From Streptomyces sp. ITFR-16 (GTDB lineage Bacteria; Actinomycetota; Actinomycetes; Streptomycetales; Streptomycetaceae): a stretch of 64,000 nucleotides of DNA. Below, one piece after another: positions 51,621-61,229 of the stretch. Location of the stretch: the NCBI RefSeq assembly GCF_031844705.1, contig NZ_CP134609.1, positions 1,054,001 to 1,118,000 of the forward strand. The letters run 5' to 3'. The notes under the pieces are model-generated. The model searched no databases. It worked only from the letters and a program-made list of their open reading frames with translations, and was not told where the DNA came from. The translations under genes and the position numbers were made by a program. Numbering within the stretch: the stretch's first letter is position 1; every line of letters begins with the position of its first letter.

Positions 51621-53054
51621 TCAATGGCCGGCGGACGGCCCCGTCTCCCGCAGCCGCCGCCAGACGGCTCTGGCCGCGTGGTGTCCGGACATCCCGTGCA
51701 CGCCGGGGCCGGGCGGGGTGGCCGAGGAGCAGATGAAGACCGCGGGGTGCGCGGTCGCGTACGGCACCCGGGCGAGCTTGGGGCGGATCACCGTCTGCAG
51801 TCCGGAGAAGGCGCCGCAGGCGATGTCGCCGTCCACGTAGTTCGCGTTGCGGGCGGCGAGCTGGGGCGGGCCGGTGACCGCGCGGGCGAGCACCAGGTCG
51901 CGGAAGCCGGGGGCGAACCGCTCCAGCTGGCGTTCGATGACGTCGGTGGCATCGCCCCGCCAGCCCGCCGGGACATGTCCGTACACCCAGAACACCTGCT
52001 TGCCCTCGGGGGCGCGGGTGGGGTCGACCAGGCTGGGCTGGGCGGTGATCAGAAACGGCACGCGCGGGTCGCGGCCTCCGACGGCGGCGCGCAGCGCGGA
52101 GTCGATCTCGGCGGCCGTGGGGCCGACATGGACCGTGCCGGCCCTGCGGGCCTCCGGGGCGGTCCAGGGGACCGGGCCCGACAGCGCGTAGTCGATCTTG
52201 AAGCAGGAGGCGCCGTAGCGGTAGCCCCGGTAGGCGTGACCGAGCCCGGCGATCCTGGCCAGCGCCGTCGGGGAGGTGTCGAAGACATAGGCGCGGGCCG
52301 GCGGCAGTTCGTCGAGCCGCTTGACCTCCGTGTCCGTACGGATGGTGCCGCCCTGTTCGCGCAGGTAGGAGGCGAGGGCGTCGGAGATGGCCTGGGAGCC
52401 GCCGCGCGGCACCGGCCAGCCGCGCTCGTGGGCGGCGAGCGCGAAGAGCAGCGCGACACCGCCCGTCGCGAGACCGGTGCCGGGCGCTATGGCGTGGGCG
52501 GCAAGGCCGGCGATCAGACCGCGCGCCTTCGCGTCCCGGAAGCGGCGGGACAGCAGCGCGGCGGGCTGGATCGCGTCGAGGCCGAAGCGCGCGTAGCGGT
52601 ACGGGTCGCGGGGCAGTCCGTCCCACGGGGTGCGCAGGAAGTCCTGGGCGAGGGTGTCCCAGTGGCCGAGATAGGGGGCGACCAGCCGTCGGTACGCCCC
52701 GGCGTCCCGCGGCCCCAGCGCCATCGCCGTCTCCCCCACCGACGCGGCCAGCACGGCGGCGGAGCCGTCCGGGAAGGGGTGGGCGAGGGCGAGCCTCGGC
52801 TGAAGCCACTCCAGGCCGTGCCGGGCGAGCGGCATCGCGTCGAAGGCGGGCGAGCCGATGCCCAGGGGGTGGACCGCCGAGCAGGGGTCGTGGCGGAAGC
52901 CGGGGAGGGTGAGCTCCTCGGTGCGGGCTCCGCCGCCGACGGCGGGCCCGGCTTCGAAGACCTCCACGGCGAAGCCGCGGCGGGCCAGTTCGACCGCGGC
53001 GGTCAGTCCGTTGGGCCCTGCCCCCACGACGACTGCATCGAGCATCGACGGCAC
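51621..53054 (-). CDS. FAD-dependent oxidoreductase, phytoene-desaturase-like
   Basis: A 477-residue flavoprotein with the dinucleotide fold [20 protein letters not shown] and [20 protein letters not shown], and a C-terminal [20 protein letters not shown] that is typical of the carotenoid-desaturase/NAD(P)-binding Rossmann group. The GTG start is preferred because it follows an AAGGAG site at 7 nt. No carotenoid gene is nearby; the substrate is unknown. It is divergent from the nucleotidyltransferase gene. Confidence 0.87.
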   Translation of the reverse strand: MPSMLDAVVVGAGPNGLTAAVELARRGFAVEVFEAGPAVGGGARTEELTLPGFRHDPCSAVHPLGIGSPAFDAMPLARHGLEWLQPRLALAHPFPDGSAAVLAASVGETAMALGPRDAGAYRRLVAPYLGHWDTLAQDFLRTPWDGLPRDPYRYARFGLDAIQPAALLSRRFRDAKARGLIAGLAAHAIAPGTGLATGGVALLFALAAHERGWPVPRGGSQAISDALASYLREQGGTIRTDTEVKRLDELPPARAYVFDTSPTALARIAGLGHAYRGYRYGASCFKIDYALSGPVPWTAPEARRAGTVHVGPTAAEIDSALRAAVGGRDPRVPFLITAQPSLVDPTRAPEGKQVFWVYGHVPAGWRGDATDVIERQLERFAPGFRDLVLARAVTGPPQLAARNANYVDGDIACGAFSGLQTVIRPKLARVPYATAHPAVFICSSATPPGPGVHGMSGHHAARAVWRRLRETGPSAGH

Positions 53055-53141
53055 CTTCGGACTCCTTTGTCAGCCGACGGTCTGAGCACCCAGGATATTC
53101 ACAGGCACCGACAGCACGGGGGCGGGTAGGGTCCCCGTCCG

Positions 53142-53990
53142 ATGAGCGACGAGAAGCCCACCCGGCCGCCGGACGATTCCGTACTGCGCCGCCGGATCGA
53201 CGACATGGCCGGACGGCTCACCGAACTGCCCGGGATCCGGGCCGTGGTCCTCGGCGGCAGCCGGGCCCGGGGCACCCATCGCCCCGACTCCGACTGGGAT
53301 CTGGGCCTCTACTACCGGGGCACCCCGGACACCGCCGCCCTGGCCGCGCTGGCCGGTTCCTTCCAGGGCTCCCCGGTCGAGGTGGCCGGGCCCGGGGGCT
53401 GGGGGCCGTGGGTCAACGGCGGGGCCTGGCTGCGCGTGGACGGGGTGCAGGTCGACTGGATCCTGCGCGATCTGGACCGGGTCGAGGAGGTCTGGTCGGG
53501 CTGCCGGCAGGGGCGCTACGAGGTGGGCATCCAGCCCGGCCATCCGCTGGGGTTCTGGTCGCCCGCCTATCCGGGCGAGGTCGCCCTCGGCCGCGTACTC
53601 GCCGATCCGCACGGCGAGCTGACGGCGCTTCAGCGGCAGACGGCCCACTACCCGGAGCCGCTGCGGCAGGCGCTCGCCGAGGCGGCCTGGGAGGCAAAGT
53701 TCTCGGTCGCGTCGGCCCGCAAGTCGGCCCCGGCGGGCGACCGGCTGCATGTCTCGCTCTGCCTCTCGCGGGCCTTCGGCATCCTGGCCCAGTCCCTGCA
53801 CGCCCACCACCGCACCTGGTGCCTCAACGAGAAGGGTGCGCTGGCGGCGGCCGCCGCCCTGCCGGACACCCCCGCGGACTTCGAGGAGCGGACCGGCGAG
53901 GCGCTGCGGGGGCTGGACCCTGCGGCGGTGGAGACGGCCGCCGGGGTCGTACGGGACGTGCGCGCGGTCCTGCGGACGACGGCGGGCTGA
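53142..53990 (+). CDS. Nucleotidyltransferase-domain protein
   Basis: A 282-residue protein with the polymerase-beta-like motif VVLGGSRARGTHRPDSDWDL and a third acidic residue in VQVDWILRD, then an all-helical C-terminal half (KFSVASARKSAPAGD, LSRAFGILAQSLHAHHR). This layout is that of minimal nucleotidyltransferases and aminoglycoside-type adenylyltransferases; the substrate is not predictable. TAGGGT (53127-53132) ends 9 nt before the ATG and no ribosome site is seen, suggesting a leaderless mRNA. Confidence 0.87.
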   Translation: MSDEKPTRPPDDSVLRRRIDDMAGRLTELPGIRAVVLGGSRARGTHRPDSDWDLGLYYRGTPDTAALAALAGSFQGSPVEVAGPGGWGPWVNGGAWLRVDGVQVDWILRDLDRVEEVWSGCRQGRYEVGIQPGHPLGFWSPAYPGEVALGRVLADPHGELTALQRQTAHYPEPLRQALAEAAWEAKFSVASARKSAPAGDRLHVSLCLSRAFGILAQSLHAHHRTWCLNEKGALAAAAALPDTPADFEERTGEALRGLDPAAVETAAGVVRDVRAVLRTTAG

Positions 53991-53999
53991 CCGGGCGGC

Positions 54000-54431
54000 T
54001 CAGTCGCGCCGGATGGCGGTGACGCAGCGGGCGAGCAGTTCGCGCAGGGTGTCGCGCTCCTCGGGGCTGAACTCGTCCGCGATGCGGCGTTCGATCCGTA
54101 CCGCCTGCTCGTCGGCCAGCCGCAGGGTCCGGGTCCCGGCCTCGGTCAGCCGGGTCTCCAGCATCTTCTGGTGCCACGGGTGGGCGGACCTGACGATCAG
54201 CCCGCGTTCCTCCAGGTGCTTGAGCACCGCCGCCATCGCCTGAGGCGTCACCAGACACGCCCGTGCCAGGGCCGCCCCCGAGATCCCGGGGTTGTCGGCG
54301 AGCGCGAACAGCGCCGCGTACTGCGCGACGCTCAGATCGGCGCCCCTCAGTGCGGCGCTCTTGGCTGCCATGAGGGCCTGTTCTGCGCGTTTGATGTCCG
54401 CGCCGAGGCGGTCGCCGGCGGTCATTCCCAT
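54000..54431 (-). CDS. MarR-family transcriptional regulator
   Basis: A 143-residue winged-helix regulator: LSVAQYAALFALADNPGISG, ALARACLVTPQAMAAVLKHL and the wing ERGLIVRSAHPWHQKMLETR. It is divergent from the SDR gene, and a strong palindrome in the 90-bp interval is the likely operator for both. TACGCT (54439-54444, minus strand) ends 7 nt before the ATG, so its mRNA is probably leaderless. Confidence 0.92.
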   Translation of the reverse strand: MGMTAGDRLGADIKRAEQALMAAKSAALRGADLSVAQYAALFALADNPGISGAALARACLVTPQAMAAVLKHLEERGLIVRSAHPWHQKMLETRLTEAGTRTLRLADEQAVRIERRIADEFSPEERDTLRELLARCVTAIRRD

Positions 54432-54493
54432 GCCCGCGAGCGTACAGCCACGGGCATACAGCAGAAGACGAACATGAGACAGGCATGGTGTTC

Positions 54494-54511
54494 ATATCAA
54501 TGTCTTGATAT
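54494..54511. promoter_or_regulatory. MarR operator palindrome overlapping the SDR promoter
   Basis: ATATCAA-TGTC-TTGATAT is a perfect 7-bp inverted repeat, AT-rich in a GC-rich genome and of MarR-site size. It overlaps TATAAC (54509-54514), the -10 element 7 nt before the SDR start, so binding would block SDR transcription. Confidence 0.75.
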
Positions 54512-54521
54512 AACTCAGCCC

Positions 54522-55367
54522 ATGAACACAACCGGCGCGGAAACGCGTTACGACGGAACCGTCCTCATCACCGGCGCCACCCAGGGCCTCGGGCTCCACC
54601 TCGCACGCGACCTGGCCGGGCGCGGCGCGACGCTGCTGCTGCACGGCCGCGACCGCGAGCGGCTCGACCGGGCCGCCGCCGAGGTCCGCGGGATCTCGGC
54701 CGGGCGCGGCGAGGTCCGCACCTATCTCGCCGATCTGTCCGACCTGGACCAGGTCCGCTCCCTGGCCGCCGCCGTCCGGGCGGCCGAGCCCCGGCTCGAC
54801 GCCCTCGTCAACAACGCGGTGGCCGGCGGCGGTGCGGAGCCGCTGCGCCGCGAGCTCAGCGCCCAGGGGCATGAACTCCGGTTCGCCGTGAACTATCTGA
54901 CGCCGTATCTGCTGATCCGCGAGCTGCTTCCGCTGCTGACCGCCTCGGCGCCGGCGCGGGTGGTCCAGGTGGCCTCGGTGGGCCAGTCACCCGTCGACTT
55001 CGACGACGTGATGATGGAGCGGGGCTACGAAGGTCTCGAGGCGTACTGCCGGAGCAAGCTCGCGATGATCATGTCGACGTTCGACCTGGCCGCCGAGGAG
55101 ACGCCGGGCAGCGGGGTCACCTTCAACGCGCTGCACCCGGCGCATCTGATGGACACCGAGGGGGTGCGGGCGTACGGGCTGACACCGGCCGTCCCCGTCG
55201 AGGAGGGGGTGCGTCCCACGGTCCGGCTGATCACGGACCCGGCCCTGGCCGAGGTCAGCGGCCGGTACTTCGACCGGTTCACGGACTCGGCCGCGCACGA
55301 CCAGGCCTATGACCCGCAGGCCCGCAAGCGCCTCGCCGCACTGACCCGTGAGCTGCTGGAGCTCTGA
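54522..55367 (+). CDS. Short-chain dehydrogenase/reductase
   Basis: A 281-residue SDR with cofactor motif VLITGATQGLGLHLARDLAG, NNAVAG in place of NNAG, catalytic Ser in VVQVASVGQS and YxxxK in LEAYCRSKLAM. An Arg in LLHGRDRERL suggests NADPH preference. The substrate is unknown. It is divergent from and probably repressed by the MarR regulator; the TATAAC hexamer 7 nt before the ATG and the lack of a ribosome site suggest a leaderless mRNA. Confidence 0.92.
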   Translation: MNTTGAETRYDGTVLITGATQGLGLHLARDLAGRGATLLLHGRDRERLDRAAAEVRGISAGRGEVRTYLADLSDLDQVRSLAAAVRAAEPRLDALVNNAVAGGGAEPLRRELSAQGHELRFAVNYLTPYLLIRELLPLLTASAPARVVQVASVGQSPVDFDDVMMERGYEGLEAYCRSKLAMIMSTFDLAAEETPGSGVTFNALHPAHLMDTEGVRAYGLTPAVPVEEGVRPTVRLITDPALAEVSGRYFDRFTDSAAHDQAYDPQARKRLAALTRELLEL

Positions 55368-55382
55368 AAGGAGTACCGCCGC

Positions 55383-56210
55383 TCAGAGGTCCGCGCGCAG
55401 CGCGGTCAGGATGCGGTCGGCCGTCGCGCGGTCGCGGGCGGCGGTGAAGGGCAGGTCGTTGCCACCGGTCACACGGAACGGCGCGCCGGACAGCGTGGCC
55501 TGGGTGCCGCCCGCCTCGGTGACCAGGAGCAGCCCCGCCGCGTGGTCCCACGCGTACTCCCAGTTGAAGGCGATGCCGTCCAGGTCGCCGCGGGCCACGG
55601 CGAGGTATTCGAGGCCCGCCGAGCCGCAGGGGCGGGCCTCGATGCCTTCGGTGCGCAGGCCGAGCAGGGCCCGCTTCTGCGCGTCGGTGGTGTAGTCGGG
55701 GTGCGACATCGCGACGCGGAGCACCGCGCCGGGGGCGGGCGAGCCGGACCGTATCGGGGTGCCGTTGACCGTCGCGCCCTTGCCGCGCACGGCGACGGCC
55801 AGTTCGTCGCGGGCGGGGGCGAACGTCCAGGAGGCCAGCAGCTCGCCGCGGTGGGCGAGGGCCACCAGGGTGCAGAAGCCCGTCTCGCCCCGGACGAACT
55901 GGCGGGTGCCGTCGACCGGGTCGACGATCCACACGGGCGCGTCGCCGCCCAGCGCCCCGTACACCTTCGGGTCGGCGTGGACCGCCTCCTCGCCGACGAC
56001 TACGGAGCCGGGCAGGATCCGGCTCAGGGAGGCGGTGAGGTGCTCCTCGGCGAGCCGGTCGGCGGTCGTCACGAGGTCGTGCGGGCCGTTCTTCTCGATG
56101 ATCTCGTGGGCGGCGAGCTGCCGGTGGCGCGGCATGATCTCGGCGGCGGCCGCTGCGCGGACCGCCGCCTCGACCTCGGTCAGGTCTCCGGCAAGAAAGT
56201 CATCGATCAT
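55383..56210 (-). CDS. Inositol-monophosphatase-family phosphatase (HisN-like)
   Basis: A 275-residue Mg2+-dependent phosphatase with metal-binding motifs VVVGEEAVHAD, WIVDPVDGTRQFVRG and the late WEYAWDHAAGLLLVTEAGG. The length and the RGETGFCTLVALAHRG region fit actinobacterial histidinol-phosphatase or inositol-phosphatase paralogues. The specificity cannot be decided from the sequence. Stops of this gene and the SDR gene are 15 bp apart. Confidence 0.9.
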   Translation of the reverse strand: MIDDFLAGDLTEVEAAVRAAAAAEIMPRHRQLAAHEIIEKNGPHDLVTTADRLAEEHLTASLSRILPGSVVVGEEAVHADPKVYGALGGDAPVWIVDPVDGTRQFVRGETGFCTLVALAHRGELLASWTFAPARDELAVAVRGKGATVNGTPIRSGSPAPGAVLRVAMSHPDYTTDAQKRALLGLRTEGIEARPCGSAGLEYLAVARGDLDGIAFNWEYAWDHAAGLLLVTEAGGTQATLSGAPFRVTGGNDLPFTAARDRATADRILTALRADL

Positions 56211-56273
56211 GCCCCCAGCTAAGCACGGGCGCCGCGGACGCCGGCGACCCGGTCATGACCGGAAGGTGGCCGG

Positions 56274-58139
56274 TCAGCGTCCGACGGCGTACCCCTGCAT
56301 GCCGCGCGGGTTCGCCGCCGCCGAGAGCACCCCGGTCTCCGGGTCGCGGGCGACCGCGCACATCCGGCCCTCGGACCAGGCGTCGCCGACCGTGACGTCA
56401 TGGCCGCGCCGGCGCAGTTCCTCGACGACCCCGGGGTCCATGCCCGCCTCGACGGTGACGCTGCCCGGGCGCATTCCGCGCGGGAAGAACGAGCCGGGGA
56501 AGCTGTCGTTGTGCCAGTTCGGGGCGTCGATGGCGCCCTGGAGGTCGAGGCCGCCGCGGACCTCGGAGCGCAGGGCGACCGCGAGGAAGAAGTGCAGCTG
56601 CCACTGGTCCTGCTGGTCGCCGCCCGGGGTGCCGAAGGCCATCACGGGGACGCCGTCGCGCAGGGCGAGGGACGGGGTGAGGGTGGTGCGCGGGCGCCTG
56701 CCGGGGGTGAGGGTGTTGGGCAGTCCCTCGTCCAGCCAGGCCATCTGGAGCCGGGTGCCGAGCGGGAAGCCCAGCTCGGGCACCACCGGGTTGGACTGGA
56801 GCCAGCCGCCGCTGGGGGTGGCGGAGACCATGTTGCCCCAGCGGTCGACGATGTCGACATGGCAGGTGTCGCCCCGGGTCGCGCCGTTCCCGGCGACCGT
56901 CGGCTCGCCCGCCCGGTCCGCCGTGGCGGTCGGCTCCCCCGCGCCCTCCTTGGCGACGGTCGGCTCGCCGACGCCGGCGGCCGGGATGCCCATCGCGTCG
57001 AAGCCGGACTCACCGGCGGCGACCGCGTGGGCGTGGGCGCTCAGCACGGGGGTGCGGCCGTCGGGGCTGCCCGGACGCAGTTCGTGCGAGGCCTCGTCGG
57101 TGATCAGGGCGCGGCGGGCGGTGTTGTACGGCTCGGAGAGCAGCGCGCCGAGCGGTACGTCGGCGGCGTCGCCGTACCAGGCCTCGCGGTCGGCCATGGC
57201 GAGCTTGCAGCCCTCGATGAGCAGGTGGACGTAGGCGGCGGAGCCGTACGCCGGCAGCTCGGCGGGGAGGAGGGCGAGCTGCTGGAGGAAGGCGGGGCCC
57301 TGGCTCCAGCCGCCGGCCTTGGCGAGCGTCCAGCCGTTCCAGTCGTACGTGGCGGGGGCCTCGTAGGACGCGGACCAGCCGGCGAGGTCGGCGGCGGCGA
57401 GGGTGCCGGTGTGGCGGGTGCCGCTGGTGTCCATGGTGGGGACGGCGGCCTGGCGGACCAGTGCCTCGGCGATGAAGCCTTCGCGCCAGACGGCGCGGGC
57501 GGCCTCGATCTGCGCGCTGCGGTCGTCGCCGCCGGTCTCCTCGGCCTCGGCGATCAGCCGGCGCCAGGTCGCGGCGAGTGCGGGGTTGCGGAACAGCTCG
57601 CCGGGCTGCGGGGACCTGCCGCCGGGCAGGTAGACATCGGCGGAGGTCCGCCACTCGGTCTCGAAGAGCTCGCGGACGGTCTCGACGGTCTGGCCGACGC
57701 GCTCGACGGGCGCGTGCCCGTCCTCGGCGTAGCCGATGGCGTACCGCAGCACCTCGGCGAGGGTCTTGGTGCCGTGGTCGCGCAGGAGCAGCATCCAGGC
57801 GTCGAAGGCGCCCGGCACGGCGGCGGCGAGCGGTCCGGTGCCGGGGACGAGGTCGAGGCCGAGCGCGCGGTAGTGGGCGGTGGTGGCCCCGGCGGGGGCG
57901 GGGCCCTGGCCGCACAGCACCCGCACCTCGCCGTCCTTCGGCGCGAGGATCATGGGGACCTCGCCGGCCGGCCCGTTGAGGTGGGGTTCGACGACGTGCA
58001 GGACGAATCCGGCGGCGACTGCGGCGTCGTAGGCGTTGCCGCCGTCCTCCAGGACGGCCATCGCGGACTGCGAGGCGAGCCAGTGGGTGGAGGACACCAT
58101 GCCGAAGGTGCCCTGGAGGGTGGGCCGGGTGGTGAACAC
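56274..58139 (-). CDS. Gamma-glutamyltransferase-family protein
   Basis: A 621-residue N-terminal-nucleophile hydrolase from a GTG with an AAGGAG site. The autoprocessing/nucleophile Thr425 sits in RGDTCHVDIVDRWGNMVSAT; TPSGGWLQSNP and FGTPGGDQQDQW bind the gamma-glutamyl group. It lacks a signal peptide, so it should work in the cytoplasm. Just before Thr425 are three 10-residue repeats (391-420) not normal for the family. It lies 68 bp downstream of the peptide-importer genes on the same strand, which suggests that gamma-glutamyl peptides are imported and split. Confidence 0.9.
   Translation of the reverse strand: MFTTRPTLQGTFGMVSSTHWLASQSAMAVLEDGGNAYDAAVAAGFVLHVVEPHLNGPAGEVPMILAPKDGEVRVLCGQGPAPAGATTAHYRALGLDLVPGTGPLAAAVPGAFDAWMLLLRDHGTKTLAEVLRYAIGYAEDGHAPVERVGQTVETVRELFETEWRTSADVYLPGGRSPQPGELFRNPALAATWRRLIAEAEETGGDDRSAQIEAARAVWREGFIAEALVRQAAVPTMDTSGTRHTGTLAAADLAGWSASYEAPATYDWNGWTLAKAGGWSQGPAFLQQLALLPAELPAYGSAAYVHLLIEGCKLAMADREAWYGDAADVPLGALLSEPYNTARRALITDEASHELRPGSPDGRTPVLSAHAHAVAAGESGFDAMGIPAAGVGEPTVAKEGAGEPTATADRAGEPTVAGNGATRGDTCHVDIVDRWGNMVSATPSGGWLQSNPVVPELGFPLGTRLQMAWLDEGLPNTLTPGRRPRTTLTPSLALRDGVPVMAFGTPGGDQQDQWQLHFFLAVALRSEVRGGLDLQGAIDAPNWHNDSFPGSFFPRGMRPGSVTVEAGMDPGVVEELRRRGHDVTVGDAWSEGRMCAVARDPETGVLSAAANPRGMQGYAVGR
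56880..56969 (-). repeat. Three 30-bp in-frame repeats within the gamma-glutamyltransferase gene
   Basis: Exactly three units of 30 bp encode GEPTVAKEGA, GEPTATADRA and GEPTVAGNGA (residues 391-420). The unit starts at 56969, 56939 and 56909 on the minus strand are each 30 bp apart. The repeat ends 5 residues before the catalytic threonine. Confidence 0.9.
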
Positions 58140-58207
58140 GGATGCGGCTCCTTGCTGCGACGTGCGGGGTTCTTGTGGCCGGTGGTCCGGATGGTACGTA
58201 CGGGAGG

Positions 58208-59251
58208 TCAGCCGGCCGCGTCCGGGGCGGTGCCGTCGTCGGTGACGAGATGGCAGGAGACCTGGCGGCCTCCGGGCAGCTCGCGCAGGGCGGGGACCTC
58301 GGTGCGGCAGCGCTCGGTGGCGAGCGGGCAGCGGGTGTGGAAGCGGCAGCCGGGCGGAGGGTCCAGGGGGCTGGGCAGCTCGCCGTGGAGCACGATGCGT
58401 TCGCGCGAGCGCTGGAGTGCCGGGTCGGGGACGGGCGCGGCGGAGAGCAGCGCCTGGGTGTAGGGGTGCTTGGGGGCGGCGAACAGGTCGGCGGTGGAGG
58501 CCTGTTCGACGATCTGGCCGAGGTACATCACGGCGATCCGGTCGGCCAGGAATTCGACGGCGGCCAGGTCGTGGGTGATGAACAGGCAGCCGAAGCCGCG
58601 GTCGCGCTGGAGGTCGGCGAGCAGGTTGAGGACGGATGCCTGGACGGAGACGTCGAGCGCGGAGGTCGGTTCGTCGGCGACGACGAGGTCCGGGTCGCAG
58701 GAGAGCGCGCGGGCGATGGAGATGCGCTGGCGCTGGCCTCCTGAGAGCTCGTGCGGGTGGCGGTCGGCGTGCTCGGGGCGCAGTCCGACCTGGGCGAGGA
58801 GCTGCTCGACGCGTTGGCGCACGGCGGCGCCCCGGGCCCGGCGGTGCAGCCTGATCGGCTCGGCGACGATCTGGCCGATGGTCATGCGCGGGTCGAGCGA
58901 GGAGGAGGGGTCCTGGAAGACCAGGTGGAAGTCCTTGCGCAGGGGGCGCAGGGCGCGTCGCGACAGGTGGGTGATGTCGGTGCCGTTGATGTGGACGGTG
59001 CCGCCGGTGGGTTCGTCGAGTCGTACGGCGCAGCGGCCGACGGTCGACTTGCCGCTGCCGGACTCGCCGACCAGGCCGACGACCTCGCCGCGCCCGATGG
59101 TGATCGAGACGCCGTCCACGGCCCGGACGGTGCCTCCGCCGGAGGCGCCGAAGTGCCGTTCCAGGGCGTCGATCCGCAGCACGGGCTGCTGGGGGTCCGC
59201 GGTGTCCCCGGCGCTGTCGCGCGGGGCGGGGGCGGTCTGTGCTGCGGTCAC
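58208..59251 (-). CDS. Peptide ABC transporter ATPase (DppF/OppF type)
   Basis: A 347-residue ATPase with Walker [21 protein letters not shown], signature [15 protein letters not shown] and Walker [12 protein letters not shown], and the C-terminal oligopeptide-type extension with [13 protein letters not shown] and a cysteine cluster ([14 protein letters not shown]) that in this family can hold an iron-sulfur cluster. The GTG start overlaps the previous ATPase gene by 4 bp. It forms the ATPase pair of the importer. Confidence 0.94.
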   Translation of the reverse strand: MTAAQTAPAPRDSAGDTADPQQPVLRIDALERHFGASGGGTVRAVDGVSITIGRGEVVGLVGESGSGKSTVGRCAVRLDEPTGGTVHINGTDITHLSRRALRPLRKDFHLVFQDPSSSLDPRMTIGQIVAEPIRLHRRARGAAVRQRVEQLLAQVGLRPEHADRHPHELSGGQRQRISIARALSCDPDLVVADEPTSALDVSVQASVLNLLADLQRDRGFGCLFITHDLAAVEFLADRIAVMYLGQIVEQASTADLFAAPKHPYTQALLSAAPVPDPALQRSRERIVLHGELPSPLDPPPGCRFHTRCPLATERCRTEVPALRELPGGRQVSCHLVTDDGTAPDAAG

Positions 59252-60342
59252 TGTCCGGCCTCCTGGTCGGTTCGGGCGAGCGGGGCGGGGGTGGCCGGGC
59301 GGGCGTCGGTCGTCTCGTCGGCGGCGTACGGGTGCCAGCAGGCGGCCCGGTGCGCGGCGTTCGTCCCGGCGGTGCGGTCCACGGCCCGGAAGCCGGGGCG
59401 GCCGGCCGTACAGCTGTCGTCGGCGCGGCCGCAGCGCGGCGCGAAGGTGCAGGCGTCGGGCTGGCTGTCGAGGCTGGGCACCAGGCCGGGGATCTCGGGC
59501 AGCCGGCGCTTGCCCTCGCCGCCGGGGCGCAGGACGGCGCCGAGCAGGCCCCGGGTGTAGGGGTGCCGGGCGGTGGCGAACAGGTCGTGGACGGGGGCCT
59601 GTTCGACGGAGCGTCCGGCATACATCACCAGGACCCGGTCGGCCGCGTCGGCGACCACGCCGAGGTCGTGGGTGACCAGGACGATGGCGGTGCCGAGCCG
59701 TTCGCGCAGCGACTGGAGGACTTCGAGGATGCCGGCCTGCACGGTGACGTCGAGCGCGGTGGTGGGTTCGTCCGCGATGAGGACGGAGGGGTCGCAGGCG
59801 ACGGCGATGGCGATCATCACCCGCTGGCGCATCCCGCCGGAGAGCTGGTGGGGGTATTCGTCGATACGGCTGCGCGGGGCGGGGATGCCGACCAGGTCGA
59901 GGAGGTCGACGGAGCGCTCCCGGGCCTCCTTGCGGCTGAGCCCCTGGTGCCTGCGGAGCACCTCACCGATCTGCCGGCCGATGGTGAGGACCGGGTTGAG
60001 GGAGGTCATGGGCTCCTGGAAGATCATCGCGATGTCCTTGCCGCGGATCTTCCGGAGCGCCTTCTCGGGCGCGCCGACCAGTTCCCGGCCGCCGAGCCGG
60101 ATGGAGCCGCCGAGGCGGGCGGTGGGCGGGAGCAGGCCCATCACGGCCATCGAGGTGACGGACTTGCCGCAGCCCGACTCCCCCACGACGGCGAGGACTT
60201 CGCCGGGGTGCAGGTCGTAGGAGACACCGTCGACGGCGTGCACGGTGCGGGTGTCGGAGCGGAAGGAGACGGACAGGTCGCGGACGCTCAGGACGGGTTC
60301 GCGCACCGGTTCCGGTGCGGGTGCGAGCACGGTCTCGGTCAT
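59248..60342 (-). CDS. Peptide ABC transporter ATPase (DppD/OppD type)
   Basis: A 364-residue ATPase with Walker [21 protein letters not shown], signature [15 protein letters not shown] and Walker [12 protein letters not shown]; the [18 protein letters not shown]-loop and [15 protein letters not shown] extension are typical of peptide importers, as is the cysteine-containing [14 protein letters not shown]. It overlaps both neighbours by 4 bp. Confidence 0.94.
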   Translation of the reverse strand: MTETVLAPAPEPVREPVLSVRDLSVSFRSDTRTVHAVDGVSYDLHPGEVLAVVGESGCGKSVTSMAVMGLLPPTARLGGSIRLGGRELVGAPEKALRKIRGKDIAMIFQEPMTSLNPVLTIGRQIGEVLRRHQGLSRKEARERSVDLLDLVGIPAPRSRIDEYPHQLSGGMRQRVMIAIAVACDPSVLIADEPTTALDVTVQAGILEVLQSLRERLGTAIVLVTHDLGVVADAADRVLVMYAGRSVEQAPVHDLFATARHPYTRGLLGAVLRPGGEGKRRLPEIPGLVPSLDSQPDACTFAPRCGRADDSCTAGRPGFRAVDRTAGTNAAHRAACWHPYAADETTDARPATPAPLARTDQEAGQ

Positions 60343-61229
60343 CGGGTGCCTCCACGGGGGTCGAGGACGTCGCGCAGTCCGTCGCCGAGCAGGTTGAAGG
60401 CCAGGGTCGCCGCGACGATCGCCAGGCCGGGGAAGACGGCGAGCCAGGGAGCGGGGGCCAGGAAGGACTGGGCGCCGGAGAGCATCACGCCGAGGGAGGG
60501 GTCGGGCGGCTGGACACCGAGGCCGAGGAAGCTGAGCAGCGCCTCGCCGATGATGGCGGCCGGGATGCCGACGGTCGCCTGGACGATCAGGGCGGAGGTG
60601 GCGTTGGGCAGGATGTGCCGGAAGAGCACGGTCCCGTCGCCGCCGCCGTTGGCGATGGCCGCGCCGACGTAGTCGACGTGCTTGAGCCGCAGTGTCTCGG
60701 CCCGGGTGATGCGGATGACGGCGGGGATCTGGGAGATGCCGATGGCGATGGTGGCGTTGGTGAGGGAGGGGCCGAGGATCGCGGCCAGGCCGACGGCCAG
60801 CACCAGGAACGGGAAGGCGAGCATGGTGTCGGTGAGCCGGGAGACGGCGCCGTCGGCGAACCTGCCGTAGTAGCCGCCGACGAGGCCCAGCGGTACGCCG
60901 ACGACGAAGGCGAGCACGACGGCGACGAGGCCGACCTGCATGGAGGCGCGCGCCCCGAACACGATCCGGGAGAGCTGGTCGCGTCCCAGATCGTCGGTGC
61001 CGAGCCAGTGGGACCCGCCCGGCGCGGCCAGGACGTTACCGAAGTTGGGCTGGGAGGGGTCGTACGGGGCGATCAGCGGGGCCAGGAGCGCGGCCAGGAC
61101 GAAGACGGCCGCGATGACGCCGCCGGTGAGGGCGAGGCGGTTCCTGCGCAGGGCGCGCAGCCGTCCGCCGCCGGTCCGCCTCCTGGCGGTGGGCGGGACG
61201 GTGGGGAGCACTGGGGTCGCTGTGGTCAC
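60339..61229 (-). CDS. Peptide ABC transporter permease (DppC type)
   Basis: A 296-residue permease from a GTG with a GGAGGTG site. It has the DppC N-terminal segment (LALTGGVIAAVFVLAALLAP), HWLGTDDLGRDQLSRIVFGA and five further membrane spans, with the EAA-loop sequence HVDYVGAAIANGGG. The GTGA overlap with the DppB-type gene couples the two permeases. Confidence 0.93.
   Translation of the reverse strand: MTTATPVLPTVPPTARRRTGGGRLRALRRNRLALTGGVIAAVFVLAALLAPLIAPYDPSQPNFGNVLAAPGGSHWLGTDDLGRDQLSRIVFGARASMQVGLVAVVLAFVVGVPLGLVGGYYGRFADGAVSRLTDTMLAFPFLVLAVGLAAILGPSLTNATIAIGISQIPAVIRITRAETLRLKHVDYVGAAIANGGGDGTVLFRHILPNATSALIVQATVGIPAAIIGEALLSFLGLGVQPPDPSLGVMLSGAQSFLAPAPWLAVFPGLAIVAATLAFNLLGDGLRDVLDPRGGTR

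Noticed and set aside
58140..59621. An N-terminal extension of about 490 residues for the gamma-glutamyltransferase
   Set aside because: It lies in another frame of the two importer ATPase genes and is Arg/Pro-rich; the GTG at 58139 has a proper ribosome site.
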